From the NCBI GenBank assembly GCA_947455025.1, contig CANGLU010000002.1, positions 30,004 to 94,003 of the forward strand: a stretch of DNA of 64,000 nt, in the 5' to 3' direction. Source of the stretch: Hyphomicrobiales bacterium (lineage in GTDB: Bacteria; Pseudomonadota; Alphaproteobacteria; Rhizobiales; Beijerinckiaceae). Position 1 is the stretch's first letter. Each line of letters begins with the position of its first letter. The translations under genes were made by a program, and so were the position numbers. Shown piece after piece: positions 1 to 7,575 of the stretch. The notes beneath the pieces are model-generated. The model had not been told where the DNA came from. It ran no database searches and saw nothing but the letters and a program-made list of their open reading frames with translations.

Positions 1-223
1 TGTTCATGAGGAAGTAAATCACCACCGATCCGAGGCCGATCGCGACAATGAAATTAACGAAATTGCCGCAAATCAGAAAAAGACTAGCGGCAAGATAGTA
101 GCCCCAAAGGCTGTGAACGTCCGATGTCCAGACGTTAAAAATACTGAACGCACCCCAATTGCGGTCGGTACTTGGTGCCAAATCGTCATTATAGAGCGAT
201 GGCGAGGCATTTTTTAAAGCCAT
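1..223 (-). CDS. NCS1 family nucleobase:cation symporter, N-terminal fragment
   Basis: Only the first 74 codons lie in the window; the rest is beyond the left edge. The reading frame on the minus strand begins ATG-GCT-TTA at 223 behind a GGGGAC ribosome-binding site. The start of the protein has the pattern NDDLAPSTDRNWGAFSIF, then WTSDVHSLWGYYLAASLF and a hydrophobic segment ending in YFLMN, which is the N-terminal signature and first membrane segment of cytosine/uracil/allantoin permeases of the NCS1 family. These import a nucleobase or hydantoin with a cation across the inner membrane. The substrate cannot be told from this fragment. The adenine deaminase about 2 kb away makes a purine base plausible, but this is inference. 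Confidence 0.8.
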   Translation of the reverse strand, partial: MALKNASPSLYNDDLAPSTDRNWGAFSIFNVWTSDVHSLWGYYLAASLFLICGNFVNFIVAIGLGSVVIYFLMN

Positions 224-299
224 AAGCGTGTCCCCTAAAGATTATAAATGCCCATTTTTGGGCTTAGTAGCTCTATAGAGATAACGTGAATCGCTAAAA

Positions 300-327
300 T
301 GTCCAATTATTGATTGTTTATTGGACA
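300..327. promoter_or_regulatory. 8-bp inverted repeat, candidate operator
   Basis: TGTCCAAT at 300-307 is repeated inverted as ATTGGACA at 320-327 with 12 bases between. It lies between the divergent NCS1 transporter and lactate dehydrogenase genes, in a non-coding stretch that also holds a perfect 10-bp palindrome CTCTATAGAG at 271-280 and a 5-bp inverted repeat at 250-263. The size and spacing suit a dimeric regulator such as a GntR- or LysR-type protein. No such regulator gene is visible nearby. Confidence 0.4.
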
Positions 328-437
328 GAATTTGCGGTTGCATCGCGCTCGTTGGGCGAGGGATTCTATCAACGGCCTTCTCAAAATGGGTAAATCGTAC
401 TACCGATAGGGTCTGTTTGACGAATGAGGATGTAAAA

Positions 438-1595
438 ATGTCTGCCCTTCAATCCTGCCTGACGATTGCTGATCTGAAGAAACTCGCGAAACGTCGTGTT
501 CCGAAGATGTTTTTTGATTATGCGGATTCGGGCAGTTGGACCGAGACGACCTACCGCAACAATGAAAGCGATTTTCATCAAATCATGTTGCGCCAGCGCG
601 TGGCCGTCAACATGGAAGGACGCTCGCTTAAAACCGAAATGTTGGGCGAGACGATCGCGATGCCGGTGGCTCTGGCGCCGACGGGCCTGACGGGGATGCA
701 AAATCCTGATGGTGAAATCAAAGCGGCAAAGGCGGCCGAAAAATTCGGTATTCCCTTCACGCTCTCGACCATGAGCATTTGTTCGATTGAGGACGTCGCC
801 GAAAACACGACCAAGCCCTTTTGGTTCCAGCTTTATGTGATGCGCGACCGCGGCTTTATCGAGCGCCTGATTGACCGGACAAAGGCTGCGAAATGCTCGG
901 CACTTGTCTTGACCATGGATTTGCAGATTTTAGGCCAGCGCCACAAGGATATCCGGAATGGATTATCGGCCCCGCCCAAATTTACCCCGAAACATATTTG
1001 GCAGATGGCGACGCGTCCCGCGTGGTCGCTAGGGATGCTCGGCACCCACCGCCGCACCTTTCGTAACCTTGTGGGGCATGTTGATAATCTCGTCGATTTG
1101 AGTTCGCTTTCGGCTTGGACGGGTTCGCAATTTGACCCGACATTGAGCTGGAGCGATGTCGGTTGGATCAAAGATCGATTTGGCGGCAAAGTGATCGTTA
1201 AAGGCGTGTTGGACGCGGAGGACGCGCGCTCGGCGGTTGCCAATGGTGCAGACGGCATCATCGTATCGAACCACGGCGGAAGGCAATTGGATGGCGCACC
1301 ATCCTCAATCCGCGTGCTTCCCGAAATCGTCGCAGCGGTTGGCGGGAAGACAGAGATTTACATCGATGGCGGTATTCGCTCCGGCCAGGACGTCATCAAG
1401 GCTTTGGCGCTTGGGGCCAAGTCGACCTTTATTGGCCGGCCGTTTCTTTATGGTTTGGGGGCAGGCGGCGAAGCGGGCGTAACCCGCGCCTTGGAGATTA
1501 TCCAAAAAGAGATGGATATCACCATGGCGCTCTGTGGCGAACGCGACATTAAAAACATCGGCCCGCATACCATTTATAAAAATGGTCTGGTCTGA
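438..1595 (+). CDS. lldD: FMN-dependent alpha-hydroxy-acid dehydrogenase (L-lactate dehydrogenase type)
   Basis: Oxidises an L-2-hydroxy acid, most likely L-lactate to pyruvate, with FMN, passing electrons to the respiratory chain. The 385-residue product matches the family length. Visible motifs are the YADSGSW segment near residue 28, the FMN-binding PTG at 81-83, Lys255 in IVKGV, the active-site block SNHGGRQLDGAPS at 277-289 with catalytic His279 and Arg282, and the phosphate-binding IDGGIRSG with IGRPFLYG near 309-339. An in-frame TTG exists at 321, but it lies inside the inverted repeat and the intervening residues do not resemble the family. ATG 438 has GAGGA seven bases upstream and starts exactly where family similarity begins. 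Glycolate or other hydroxy acids remain possible substrates. Confidence 0.88.
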   Translation: MSALQSCLTIADLKKLAKRRVPKMFFDYADSGSWTETTYRNNESDFHQIMLRQRVAVNMEGRSLKTEMLGETIAMPVALAPTGLTGMQNPDGEIKAAKAAEKFGIPFTLSTMSICSIEDVAENTTKPFWFQLYVMRDRGFIERLIDRTKAAKCSALVLTMDLQILGQRHKDIRNGLSAPPKFTPKHIWQMATRPAWSLGMLGTHRRTFRNLVGHVDNLVDLSSLSAWTGSQFDPTLSWSDVGWIKDRFGGKVIVKGVLDAEDARSAVANGADGIIVSNHGGRQLDGAPSSIRVLPEIVAAVGGKTEIYIDGGIRSGQDVIKALALGAKSTFIGRPFLYGLGAGGEAGVTRALEIIQKEMDITMALCGERDIKNIGPHTIYKNGLV

Positions 1596-1623
1596 GGTCT
1601 GCGATAAAATTAGGCGCTTGCGA

Positions 1624-1863
1624 CTATTCGCCTTTTAAAAACGGCTCGACTTTGCCTTTGAGCTTGATCGTCATGGCGTTGCCGTGACGGTCTTTCGCGG
1701 TTCCGGCGGCAACCCTGACCCAGCCCTCGCTCACGCAATATTCCTCGACATTGGTCTTCTCCACGCCATTGAAGAGAATTCCAACGCCGCTTTGAAGCAA
1801 TTTAGCATTGTGAAAGGGGCTGTCGGGATGGATCGAAAGGCGGTCAGGGAGTGTCGCGGTCAT
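1624..1863 (-). CDS. DUF3297 family protein
   Basis: Small 79-residue protein of unknown function. It shows the DUF3297 pattern throughout: PDRLSIHPDSP near the N-terminus, GVGILFNGVEKTNVEEYCVSEGW in the middle (residues about 27-49) and IKLKGKVEPF near the end. The family is small, soluble and widespread in proteobacteria. A longer in-frame extension reaching 2028 is possible on paper, but it lies in the cold-shock leader and shows no family similarity; the start at 1863 gives the usual family length. It is transcribed divergently from the cold-shock gene. Confidence 0.8.
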   Translation of the reverse strand: MTATLPDRLSIHPDSPFHNAKLLQSGVGILFNGVEKTNVEEYCVSEGWVRVAAGTAKDRHGNAMTIKLKGKVEPFLKGE

Positions 1864-2029
1864 GGAATAGGCCTCAAAAATTGAATAGAGGCTGTTTAAT
1901 CGACCCATCTTCACTTGGCAAACCGGCAGTCTGATAATGGTCGATTCCGACGAATTGTTCAAAATACGACATTTGACGATTTTATTTCCGAAAATATTGC
2001 CATGTCGAAATTTGCAGGTTACGTTCAAG

Positions 2030-2050
2030 ATCCGTCAGCGGTTGACGGAT
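2030..2050 (+). promoter_or_regulatory. Hairpin in the cold-shock gene leader, next to the ribosome-binding site
   Basis: ATCCGTCA at 2030-2037 pairs perfectly with TGACGGAT at 2043-2050 around a 5-base loop. It ends about 10 bases before the likely Shine-Dalgarno GAGGG and 15 bases before the ATG of the cold-shock gene, on the transcribed strand. Leader structure near the start site is a known way of setting translation of csp genes with temperature. Whether this one does so is not shown. Confidence 0.45.
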
Positions 2051-2065
2051 TTCTTCGAGGGCGTG

Positions 2066-2275
2066 ATGGCTACAGGAACTGTTAAGTGGTTTAATGCAAC
2101 CAAAGGTTATGGATTTATTCAGCCAGATGGCGGCGGCGCGGATGTGTTTGTACACATTTCAGCTGTCCAGCAGGCTGGATTACAGGATCTGCAAGAAAAG
2201 CAAAAAGTCAGCTATGAGCTGATTATGGATCCACGGAAAAACAAGACAAGCGCTGGCAATCTCAAGCTCGCTTAA
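2066..2275 (+). CDS. cspA: Cold-shock protein, CspA family
   Basis: A 69-residue single-domain cold-shock protein, the standard length. RNP1 (KGYGFI, residues 13-18) and RNP2 (DVFVHIS, residues 26-32) nucleic-acid-binding motifs are intact, and it begins [10 protein letters not shown], typical of the family. It binds single-stranded RNA and DNA as a chaperone that keeps mRNA unstructured. An in-frame start exists at 1937 but would add 43 residues with no family similarity; ATG 2066 follows GAGGG. A perfect hairpin lies just upstream of the ribosome-binding site, and a long near-perfect hairpin follows the stop. Confidence 0.93.
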   Translation: MATGTVKWFNATKGYGFIQPDGGGADVFVHISAVQQAGLQDLQEKQKVSYELIMDPRKNKTSAGNLKLA

Positions 2276-2293
2276 TTGTTTTTTTGACGATAG

Positions 2294-2320
2294 CCGAAGG
2301 AGGGGTTACCCCTTCTTCGG
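2294..2320. other. Long stem-loop after the cold-shock gene
   Basis: CCGAAGGAGGGG and CCCCTTCTTCGG form a 12-bp stem with one mismatch and a 3-base loop. On the plus strand the T-run lies before rather than after the stem, so it is not a classical intrinsic terminator. It may protect the 3' end of the short csp mRNA or act with Rho. Confidence 0.5.
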
Positions 2321-2379
2321 AGGGTGTAAGGCAGGCTTATGGGTCGCCGCACGCGTGCGGTGGAACATGAAAGGTGTCG

Positions 2380-3402
2380 ATGAGCGTGCTTAACCGTTTC
2401 ATTGAGGCCATGCCAAAGGCCGAACTCCACCTTCACATCGAAGGCACATTGGAGCCTGAGATGATGATCGCGCTCGCGGAGCGCAACGGCATCCAGCTTC
2501 CCTATGCGGATGTCGAAGCCGTTCGGCGCGCGTTCGCCTTTGGCTCACTTCAGGATTTTTTAGACGTCTATTATGCGGGCATGTCGGTGCTTGTGACGTC
2601 ACGCGACTTCTTTGATTTGGCATTCGCGTATCTTAGCCAAATGCACGTCCAAAATGTGCGGCATGTTGAAATCTTTTTTGATCCCCAAGGCCACACGGCG
2701 CGCGGTGTTTCCTTTGATACCGTCCTATCCGGATTGGTCGATGCGCTTGAACGCGCCAAGCGCGATTTTGGGATCTCATCCAAACTGATTATGTGCTTCT
2801 TGCGCCATCTTCCGGAAGAAGAGGCGTTTGCAACGCTCAAGGATGCCTGCCGGTGCCGCGATCATATTTTTGCGATTGGTCTTGATTCATCAGAGAAGGG
2901 CCATCCACCCTCCAAATTCTCGCGCGTCTATCGTGAGGCCCGTCAGCAAGGGTTTATTGCTGTCGCCCATGCGGGTGAAGAAGGCCCGCCCGCCTATGTT
3001 TGCGAAGCCTTGGACGATTTAAAGGTTAAACGCATTGATCACGGCAACCGCGCGTTAGAAGATCCCCATCTGGTTCAACGATTGGTCAATGATAAGGTCC
3101 CGATGACGGTTTGCCCCCTATCCAATCAAAGACTGCAAGTCTGTCCGGATCTCACGCAACACCCGTTGCGCCGAATGTTGAAAGCAGGCCTATTGGTGAG
3201 TGTTAATTCGGATGATCCATCCTATTTCGGTGGGTATATCACCGATAATTTTCTGGCGATCCAATCGGCCCTTGAGCTGGATCGGAAAGAGATCATCCAA
3301 CTCGGCCGCAACGCGTTTAAATCATCCTTTATGACCGATTCTGAAAAGCAATCCGCGCTCGATCAATTTGATCACTTTGTCGAGCGCTTTGATGGGCACT
3401 AA
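2380..3402 (+). CDS. Adenine deaminase (adenosine deaminase superfamily)
   Basis: Zinc hydrolase that removes the 6-amino group of adenine to give hypoxanthine and ammonia in purine salvage. The HLH zinc pair is at residues 17-19, the HAGEEGP block near 196, KRIDHG near 215, VCPLSN near 245 and a NSDDP block near 277. The GLDSSEKGHPPSKF segment and NSDDPSYFGGY, in place of the TDDP usual in adenosine deaminases, match the bacterial adenine-specific branch. The product is 340 residues. ATG 2380 is preferred over GTG 2374 because GAAAGG sits five bases before it. It converges on the BKACE gene with a 4-base overlap. The nearby NCS1 transporter suggests salvage of imported bases. Confidence 0.82.
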   Translation: MSVLNRFIEAMPKAELHLHIEGTLEPEMMIALAERNGIQLPYADVEAVRRAFAFGSLQDFLDVYYAGMSVLVTSRDFFDLAFAYLSQMHVQNVRHVEIFFDPQGHTARGVSFDTVLSGLVDALERAKRDFGISSKLIMCFLRHLPEEEAFATLKDACRCRDHIFAIGLDSSEKGHPPSKFSRVYREARQQGFIAVAHAGEEGPPAYVCEALDDLKVKRIDHGNRALEDPHLVQRLVNDKVPMTVCPLSNQRLQVCPDLTQHPLRRMLKAGLLVSVNSDDPSYFGGYITDNFLAIQSALELDRKEIIQLGRNAFKSSFMTDSEKQSALDQFDHFVERFDGH

Positions 3403-4334
3403 TCAATCGATGTCTGCGTACTGCCTTTAAGCCCCAAAATCGCCCGTGCTTCATCGGGTGTTGCAACCGCGTGGCCGAGGCCTTCAATCAAACCTCGCGC
3501 GATTGTTACCTGTTCTGCATTGGATACGGCTAAACGTCCCGGTGCCGCCCAAATTGAATCTTCAAGACCAACCCGGACATGGCCTCCGGTCGCCGCTGAG
3601 ATCGCGGCAATCGGCATTTGATTTCGGCCTGCGCCAAGTACCGACCATTCGAAATCTCTACCAAACAAGCGATCAGCCGTCCGCTTCATATGCATCACAT
3701 CATCGGGATGCGGGCCAATACCACCCAAGATACCAAAGACGGTTTGAACAAAGAGCGGTGGCGTCACAAGTTTGCGATCAAGAAAATGCGCGAGATTATA
3801 AAGATGCGCCGTATCATAGCACTCATATTCAAAACGGGTGCCCGCATCTTTTAACGTTGCAAGGACATATTCGATATCTTTGAAGGTATTGCGAAACACA
3901 AGATCGCGCGAATTTTCAAGGACGATAGGCTCCCATTCATGCTTGAATTCGGAGAAGCGCCCCAGCATCGGAAATAGTCCAAAATTCATCGAGCCCATAT
4001 TGAGCGATGCAAGCTCCGGTTTGAAATGGGCTGCAGGTTGAACGCGCTCTGCAACCGTCATGGATGGCGCGCCACCCGTCGTGAGATTAATCACACCATC
4101 GCACGCATTTTTGATGGTCGATAAAAATCTTCCAAAGGCTTCGGGCGATTGATCTGGACGCCCGTTTTCAGGGTTGCGGGCATGAAGATGGACAATAGCC
4201 GCCCCGGCCTTTGCAGCCTCAATGGCGGAAGCTGCAATCTCGTCTGGCGTGACGGGCAAATGCGGCGACATGGAAGGCGTATGAATAGCCCCTGTAATCG
4301 CGCATGTGATAATAACTTTACGCTGCTTGGCCAT
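3399..4334 (-). CDS. BKACE family beta-keto acid cleavage enzyme (DUF849)
   Basis: Resembles the 3-keto-5-aminohexanoate cleavage enzyme family, which condenses a beta-keto acid with acetyl-CoA to release acetoacetate and a new acyl-CoA, using a divalent metal in a TIM barrel. The metal pair HLH is at residues 49-51 in AAIVHLHARNP. NLTTGG lies near residue 84 and VRVGLEDS near 254, as in the family. The product is 311 residues, the usual size. ATG 4334 is chosen because AGGA stands seven bases upstream; a GTG directly before it would be too close. It follows the SDR gene with a 17-base gap, so the two are probably one operon. The beta-keto substrate is not predictable by eye. Confidence 0.85.
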   Translation of the reverse strand: MAKQRKVIITCAITGAIHTPSMSPHLPVTPDEIAASAIEAAKAGAAIVHLHARNPENGRPDQSPEAFGRFLSTIKNACDGVINLTTGGAPSMTVAERVQPAAHFKPELASLNMGSMNFGLFPMLGRFSEFKHEWEPIVLENSRDLVFRNTFKDIEYVLATLKDAGTRFEYECYDTAHLYNLAHFLDRKLVTPPLFVQTVFGILGGIGPHPDDVMHMKRTADRLFGRDFEWSVLGAGRNQMPIAAISAATGGHVRVGLEDSIWAAPGRLAVSNAEQVTIARGLIEGLGHAVATPDEARAILGLKGSTQTSID

Positions 4335-4351
4335 CACAAATTCCTGCTTAA

Positions 4352-5143
4352 TCAGAGTGCTTCAACATTACCGTCAACGCCAAGGGATTGACCTGAAATA
4401 TGGCGGCCCGCAGCAGAAAGTAAAAAGAGAACGGTGCCAGCAACATCGCCAGCCGTTACCATGCGACGCATTGAGACGCGGTCAAGATAGGTCTTTTCCA
4501 TCGCCGTATAACTCACGCCCGTTTGCTCGGCACGCGCTTTGATCACATTGGTCATGCGCGGTCCTTCCACAATACCCGGCAAGATCGCGTTCACCCTTAT
4601 ATTATCGGGACCAAGCTCTTTGGCGAGCGATTGCGTGAAGCCGATCACGCCCCATTTGGCGGCGGCATAGGGAGTGCGAAACGCATAGCCGAAGCGCCCT
4701 GCGGCCGACGATAAATTTACGAGCGATCCGCCACCGGCCGCCTTGATGAGAGGTACCGCGCGTCGCGCGCATAGAAATTGTCCGGTGAGGCAAATATCCA
4801 GCGTTCTTTTCCACTCCATAGGATCAAGCTCTTCCACCTTACCCGTGGGCCCAGCGATACCGGCATTGTTGATCAGCGCATCAAGACCGCAAAGCTGGTG
4901 TTTTGCTTCATCGAACAAATGGTCGACATCGCTTTCGTTCGAAACATCGGCTTTTGTTGCACCATGCGTCGGATGGGTTCGTTTGAAATCATCTAGATGG
5001 GCATCATCCAGGTCACAAATATGGACGCGCGCACCACAATCAATCAACAGATCCGCAATGGCACGCCCGATGCCCGAAGCACCCGCTGTGATGAGAACAC
5101 GATTTTCTTTTCCAAGCGAAAAAACATCGGCAATAGATGACAT
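4352..5143 (-). CDS. Short-chain dehydrogenase/reductase
   Basis: NAD(P)-dependent oxidoreductase of 263 residues with all classical SDR elements: TAGASGIG at 19-26, NNAG at 92-95, catalytic Ser at 145-146, Tyr159 and Lys163 in YAAAK, and a C-terminal SGQSLGVDGN. ATG 5143 follows GGAG at six bases; a TTG codon directly before it would be too close. It is the first gene of a minus-strand pair with the BKACE enzyme, so it may oxidise a hydroxy acid to the beta-keto acid that BKACE cleaves, as in carnitine-type pathways. That coupling is inference. It diverges from the hydrolase at 5224. Confidence 0.85.
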   Translation of the reverse strand: MSSIADVFSLGKENRVLITAGASGIGRAIADLLIDCGARVHICDLDDAHLDDFKRTHPTHGATKADVSNESDVDHLFDEAKHQLCGLDALINNAGIAGPTGKVEELDPMEWKRTLDICLTGQFLCARRAVPLIKAAGGGSLVNLSSAAGRFGYAFRTPYAAAKWGVIGFTQSLAKELGPDNIRVNAILPGIVEGPRMTNVIKARAEQTGVSYTAMEKTYLDRVSMRRMVTAGDVAGTVLFLLSAAGRHISGQSLGVDGNVEAL

Positions 5144-5223
5144 CAATAACTCCGGCTTGCCCGCGATCAGATTTACTGATCGTATGCGAGGCGGATTGGG
5201 AAGCGCAAGGGCAGGGAAACGAG

Positions 5224-6057
5224 ATGCCGTTAAAGGATCAAGCCTGGTACGAGTTAGAATATAACCCGCGTCTCAGCGTATCAGATGCTGCAGATTACGG
5301 CCCTAAATGGACGGAATGGGGCGAAGCAACGCGGCAAAGGCTTCACCACCAAAGCAATCTTGCCTATGGCGATCATCCACGCGAGATCACGGATGTGTTT
5401 GCGGTGAAAGAAGCCAAGGCGGCCGTTATTTTTATTCATGGCGGCTATTGGCGAGGATTTTCTAAAGATGTCTTTTCGTGGGTGGCCGACGCGTTGAACA
5501 CCCGCGGCATAACGGTTGCGGTAATCAATTATCCCTTATGTCCAGAAGTAACGATTGCCGATATCGTCGTATCGTGCCGAAAGGCCATCGCAACGCTGTG
5601 GCATCAAACGCTAACCGATGATGAGAAGAAAAATGTGATCGTCACCGGTCATTCAGCGGGCGGCTATTTGACGGCTGCGATGTTTGCGACGGATTGGACA
5701 GGCTTCACCATGCCGGCCACGCCGTTTAAAGGCGGCGTTCCAATATCGGGTGTTTTTGATGTCAAACCCTTGATCCAAACGAGCATCAACGAACAAGCCC
5801 GCTTAACGGATGAAAGCGCATCAGCGCTTAATCTTTTTACGCAACAGCCTTTGGTGAGGGCACCCTTGATTCCGGTTTATGGTGCGCTTGAATCATCCGA
5901 ATTTCGTCGACAGAGCGAAGAGATAGCCAGGCGTTGGTCAATTGCTGAGCCTGCGCTTGGGTTTGCCAATCGCCATCATTTCAATGTCGTTGAGGGAATA
6001 AACGAACCGGACTCACCTATTTTTGATGCCCTGCTTCGTTTGGCCCTTCAAGCATAA
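5224..6057 (+). CDS. Alpha/beta hydrolase, kynurenine formamidase-like
   Basis: 277-residue serine hydrolase. The oxyanion motif HGGYWR is at 72-77, the nucleophile Ser144 sits in GHSAGG, and a His near residue 256 lies in NRHHFNVVEG. HGGYW and the N-terminal pattern YNPRLSVSDAADY are typical of arylformamidase-like proteins, which hydrolyse N-formylkynurenine in tryptophan breakdown. No other kynurenine pathway gene is near, so a general esterase role is also possible. ATG 5224 follows AGGGAAACGAG; an in-frame start at 5137 would overlap the divergent SDR and has no family similarity. Confidence 0.75.
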   Translation: MPLKDQAWYELEYNPRLSVSDAADYGPKWTEWGEATRQRLHHQSNLAYGDHPREITDVFAVKEAKAAVIFIHGGYWRGFSKDVFSWVADALNTRGITVAVINYPLCPEVTIADIVVSCRKAIATLWHQTLTDDEKKNVIVTGHSAGGYLTAAMFATDWTGFTMPATPFKGGVPISGVFDVKPLIQTSINEQARLTDESASALNLFTQQPLVRAPLIPVYGALESSEFRRQSEEIARRWSIAEPALGFANRHHFNVVEGINEPDSPIFDALLRLALQA

Positions 6058-6084
6058 AAAATCCGGCGAGTTGCCTCGCCGGAT
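6056..6084 (-). terminator. Intrinsic terminator for the nitroreductase gene
   Basis: A perfect 10-bp stem, ATCCGGCGAG paired with CTCGCCGGAT around a 4-base loop, is preceded on the plus strand by a run of A, so on the minus strand it is followed by T. It lies 45 bases past the nitroreductase stop and overlaps the end of the hydrolase gene. Confidence 0.75.
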
Positions 6085-6129
6085 AGAGTATATTTGGGGA
6101 AGATCATAGAAAGAAGAGGTCGTGCTCAA

Positions 6130-6744
6130 TCAGACGATCTTGACTTGCTCGGCAAGCGGGCGACGTGGCTTGCGTGGCCAGTTGCCAGGCGCTGCGCGGC
6201 CGACGGCGATGAGCATAACAGGCACTTCGTTCGGGCCAAGGCCAGCAACGGTTGCAACCTGATCAGGAACGAAGCCGCTCATCGGGCCTGAGACGTAACC
6301 TTTGGCCTGTGCAGCCAACATCAAGGTCATCGAAGCAAGCGAAGCCGAACGGAAAGCTTCATCGTGTTGAAGCTGTGGGTTGTTCTCATGCGAGCCAACC
6401 GTCATGCCAACCCAGCCGTCATATGCGGCTTGGTCAATCGCGCCATTGTCGAGCAATGGCTTGGCGAGACGGGCGATTTCCTTGTAGCCGTCCTTGATAC
6501 CAACGACGACGAAAGTAACAGCGGCGTCGACAGCTTTCTGCTGGCCGTAAGCTGCACCCTTAAGGGCTTCCTTCTGCGCCTTTGACGAGAAGGCGACAAC
6601 GCGCCAATTCTGCAAATTGAAGGCCGTTGGGGCGTGCTGGGCGAAGGAGACAAGCTCCTCGATCTCGGCAGCCGTCATGACATGCGTCGGATCGAAATTA
6701 TTGGCGGAAGTGCGGTTTGTGATATTGGACAATGCGTCGGTCAT
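6130..6744 (-). CDS. Nitroreductase family protein
   Basis: 204-residue flavin oxidoreductase of the nitroreductase fold. The FMN-site pattern HAPTAFNLQNWRVVAF is at about residues 37-52, and GPMSGF with a C-terminal VMLIAVGRAAP segment are as in NAD(P)H-dependent FMN reductases of this family. Such enzymes reduce nitro compounds or quinones by two electrons; the natural substrate here is unknown. ATG 6744 has GGAG six bases upstream; an in-frame extension further upstream has no family similarity. It ends at a strong intrinsic terminator. Confidence 0.83.
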   Translation of the reverse strand: MTDALSNITNRTSANNFDPTHVMTAAEIEELVSFAQHAPTAFNLQNWRVVAFSSKAQKEALKGAAYGQQKAVDAAVTFVVVGIKDGYKEIARLAKPLLDNGAIDQAAYDGWVGMTVGSHENNPQLQHDEAFRSASLASMTLMLAAQAKGYVSGPMSGFVPDQVATVAGLGPNEVPVMLIAVGRAAPGNWPRKPRRPLAEQVKIV

Positions 6745-6891
6745 GGAATTCTCCGGTGCGGTCTGAAAATGTCCGAGGGGACAATGAAATGGCACAAGCA
6801 CTGAATAGTCCTATTGGATGGCAATTCCTACTTGCAAGTTGGCAAGGTTGAGCTTGCACCATCCAAACGGCTTATAAGGAGAATAGGATCG

Positions 6892-7575
6892 ATGACGAGC
6901 CAAATGATTAAGGGAATCCCCGTCGAAACGGTCGTTTTTGATGCTTATGGGACGATTTTCGATGTTCACGCCGCCGTCATGAAAAGTGCCGCGGTGTTGG
7001 GGCCCCTCGCTCGGCCTCTGTCCGAGCTTTGGCGGGCCAAACAGCTTGAATATACGTGGATCCGCTCGCTTTCGGCCCGTTACGTATCATTTTGGCAGCT
7101 GACGGAAGAATCGCTCGATTACGCCTTGGCAACCATCGCGCCGGATCATCGCTCGCTGCGCTACACCATCCTCGAGGCCTATCGCGATCTCGATGCCTAT
7201 TCCGATGCCGCATCCGCTCTCGCCTCCCTTCGCTCAACGGGAATTAAAACCGCCATTCTGTCCAATGGTGATGCCGCAATGCTCGAACGCGCCGTCTCGT
7301 CCGCGCATCTGAGCGGTATGTTTGATGCGCTTTTATCGGTTGAAACCATCGGCGTTTATAAAACAGACCCCGCCGCTTATCGCTTGGTTGAGCAGCATAT
7401 GGGAGTTTCACCCAAAGCCACGGCGTTCGTCTCGTCCAACCGATGGGATATTGCAGGTGCAAAGGTCGCAGGCTTTCATTGCATTTGGCTCAATCGGCTA
7501 TCGCGCGCCGATGAATATTCGGACATGCCGCCAGCCGCCGTTATTCAATCCCTTGCCGAATTGCTGACGGATTAG
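6892..7575 (+). CDS. Haloacid dehalogenase, type II (HAD superfamily)
   Basis: 227-residue HAD hydrolase. The nucleophile Asp lies in VVFDAYGTIFDV (about residues 14-25), the Ser/Asn motif in ILSNGD near 124, the Lys region in GVYKTDP near 155, and the family-typical FVSSNRWDIAGAKVAGF near 178-194. This last motif points to (S)-2-haloacid dehalogenases, which convert 2-haloacids to 2-hydroxyacids, though many relatives act on other substrates. ATG 6892 follows AAGGAG. The 3' end overlaps the convergent EamA gene by 4 bases. Confidence 0.82.
   Translation: MTSQMIKGIPVETVVFDAYGTIFDVHAAVMKSAAVLGPLARPLSELWRAKQLEYTWIRSLSARYVSFWQLTEESLDYALATIAPDHRSLRYTILEAYRDLDAYSDAASALASLRSTGIKTAILSNGDAAMLERAVSSAHLSGMFDALLSVETIGVYKTDPAAYRLVEQHMGVSPKATAFVSSNRWDIAGAKVAGFHCIWLNRLSRADEYSDMPPAAVIQSLAELLTD

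Noticed and set aside
2294..2320. Intrinsic terminator after the cold-shock gene
   Set aside because: The stem is strong, but the T-run precedes it on the plus strand, so it is listed only as a stem-loop.
3446..3883. 145-codon plus-strand frame opposite the BKACE gene
   Set aside because: Shadow of a clear BKACE coding sequence, with no ribosome-binding site and unlikely composition.
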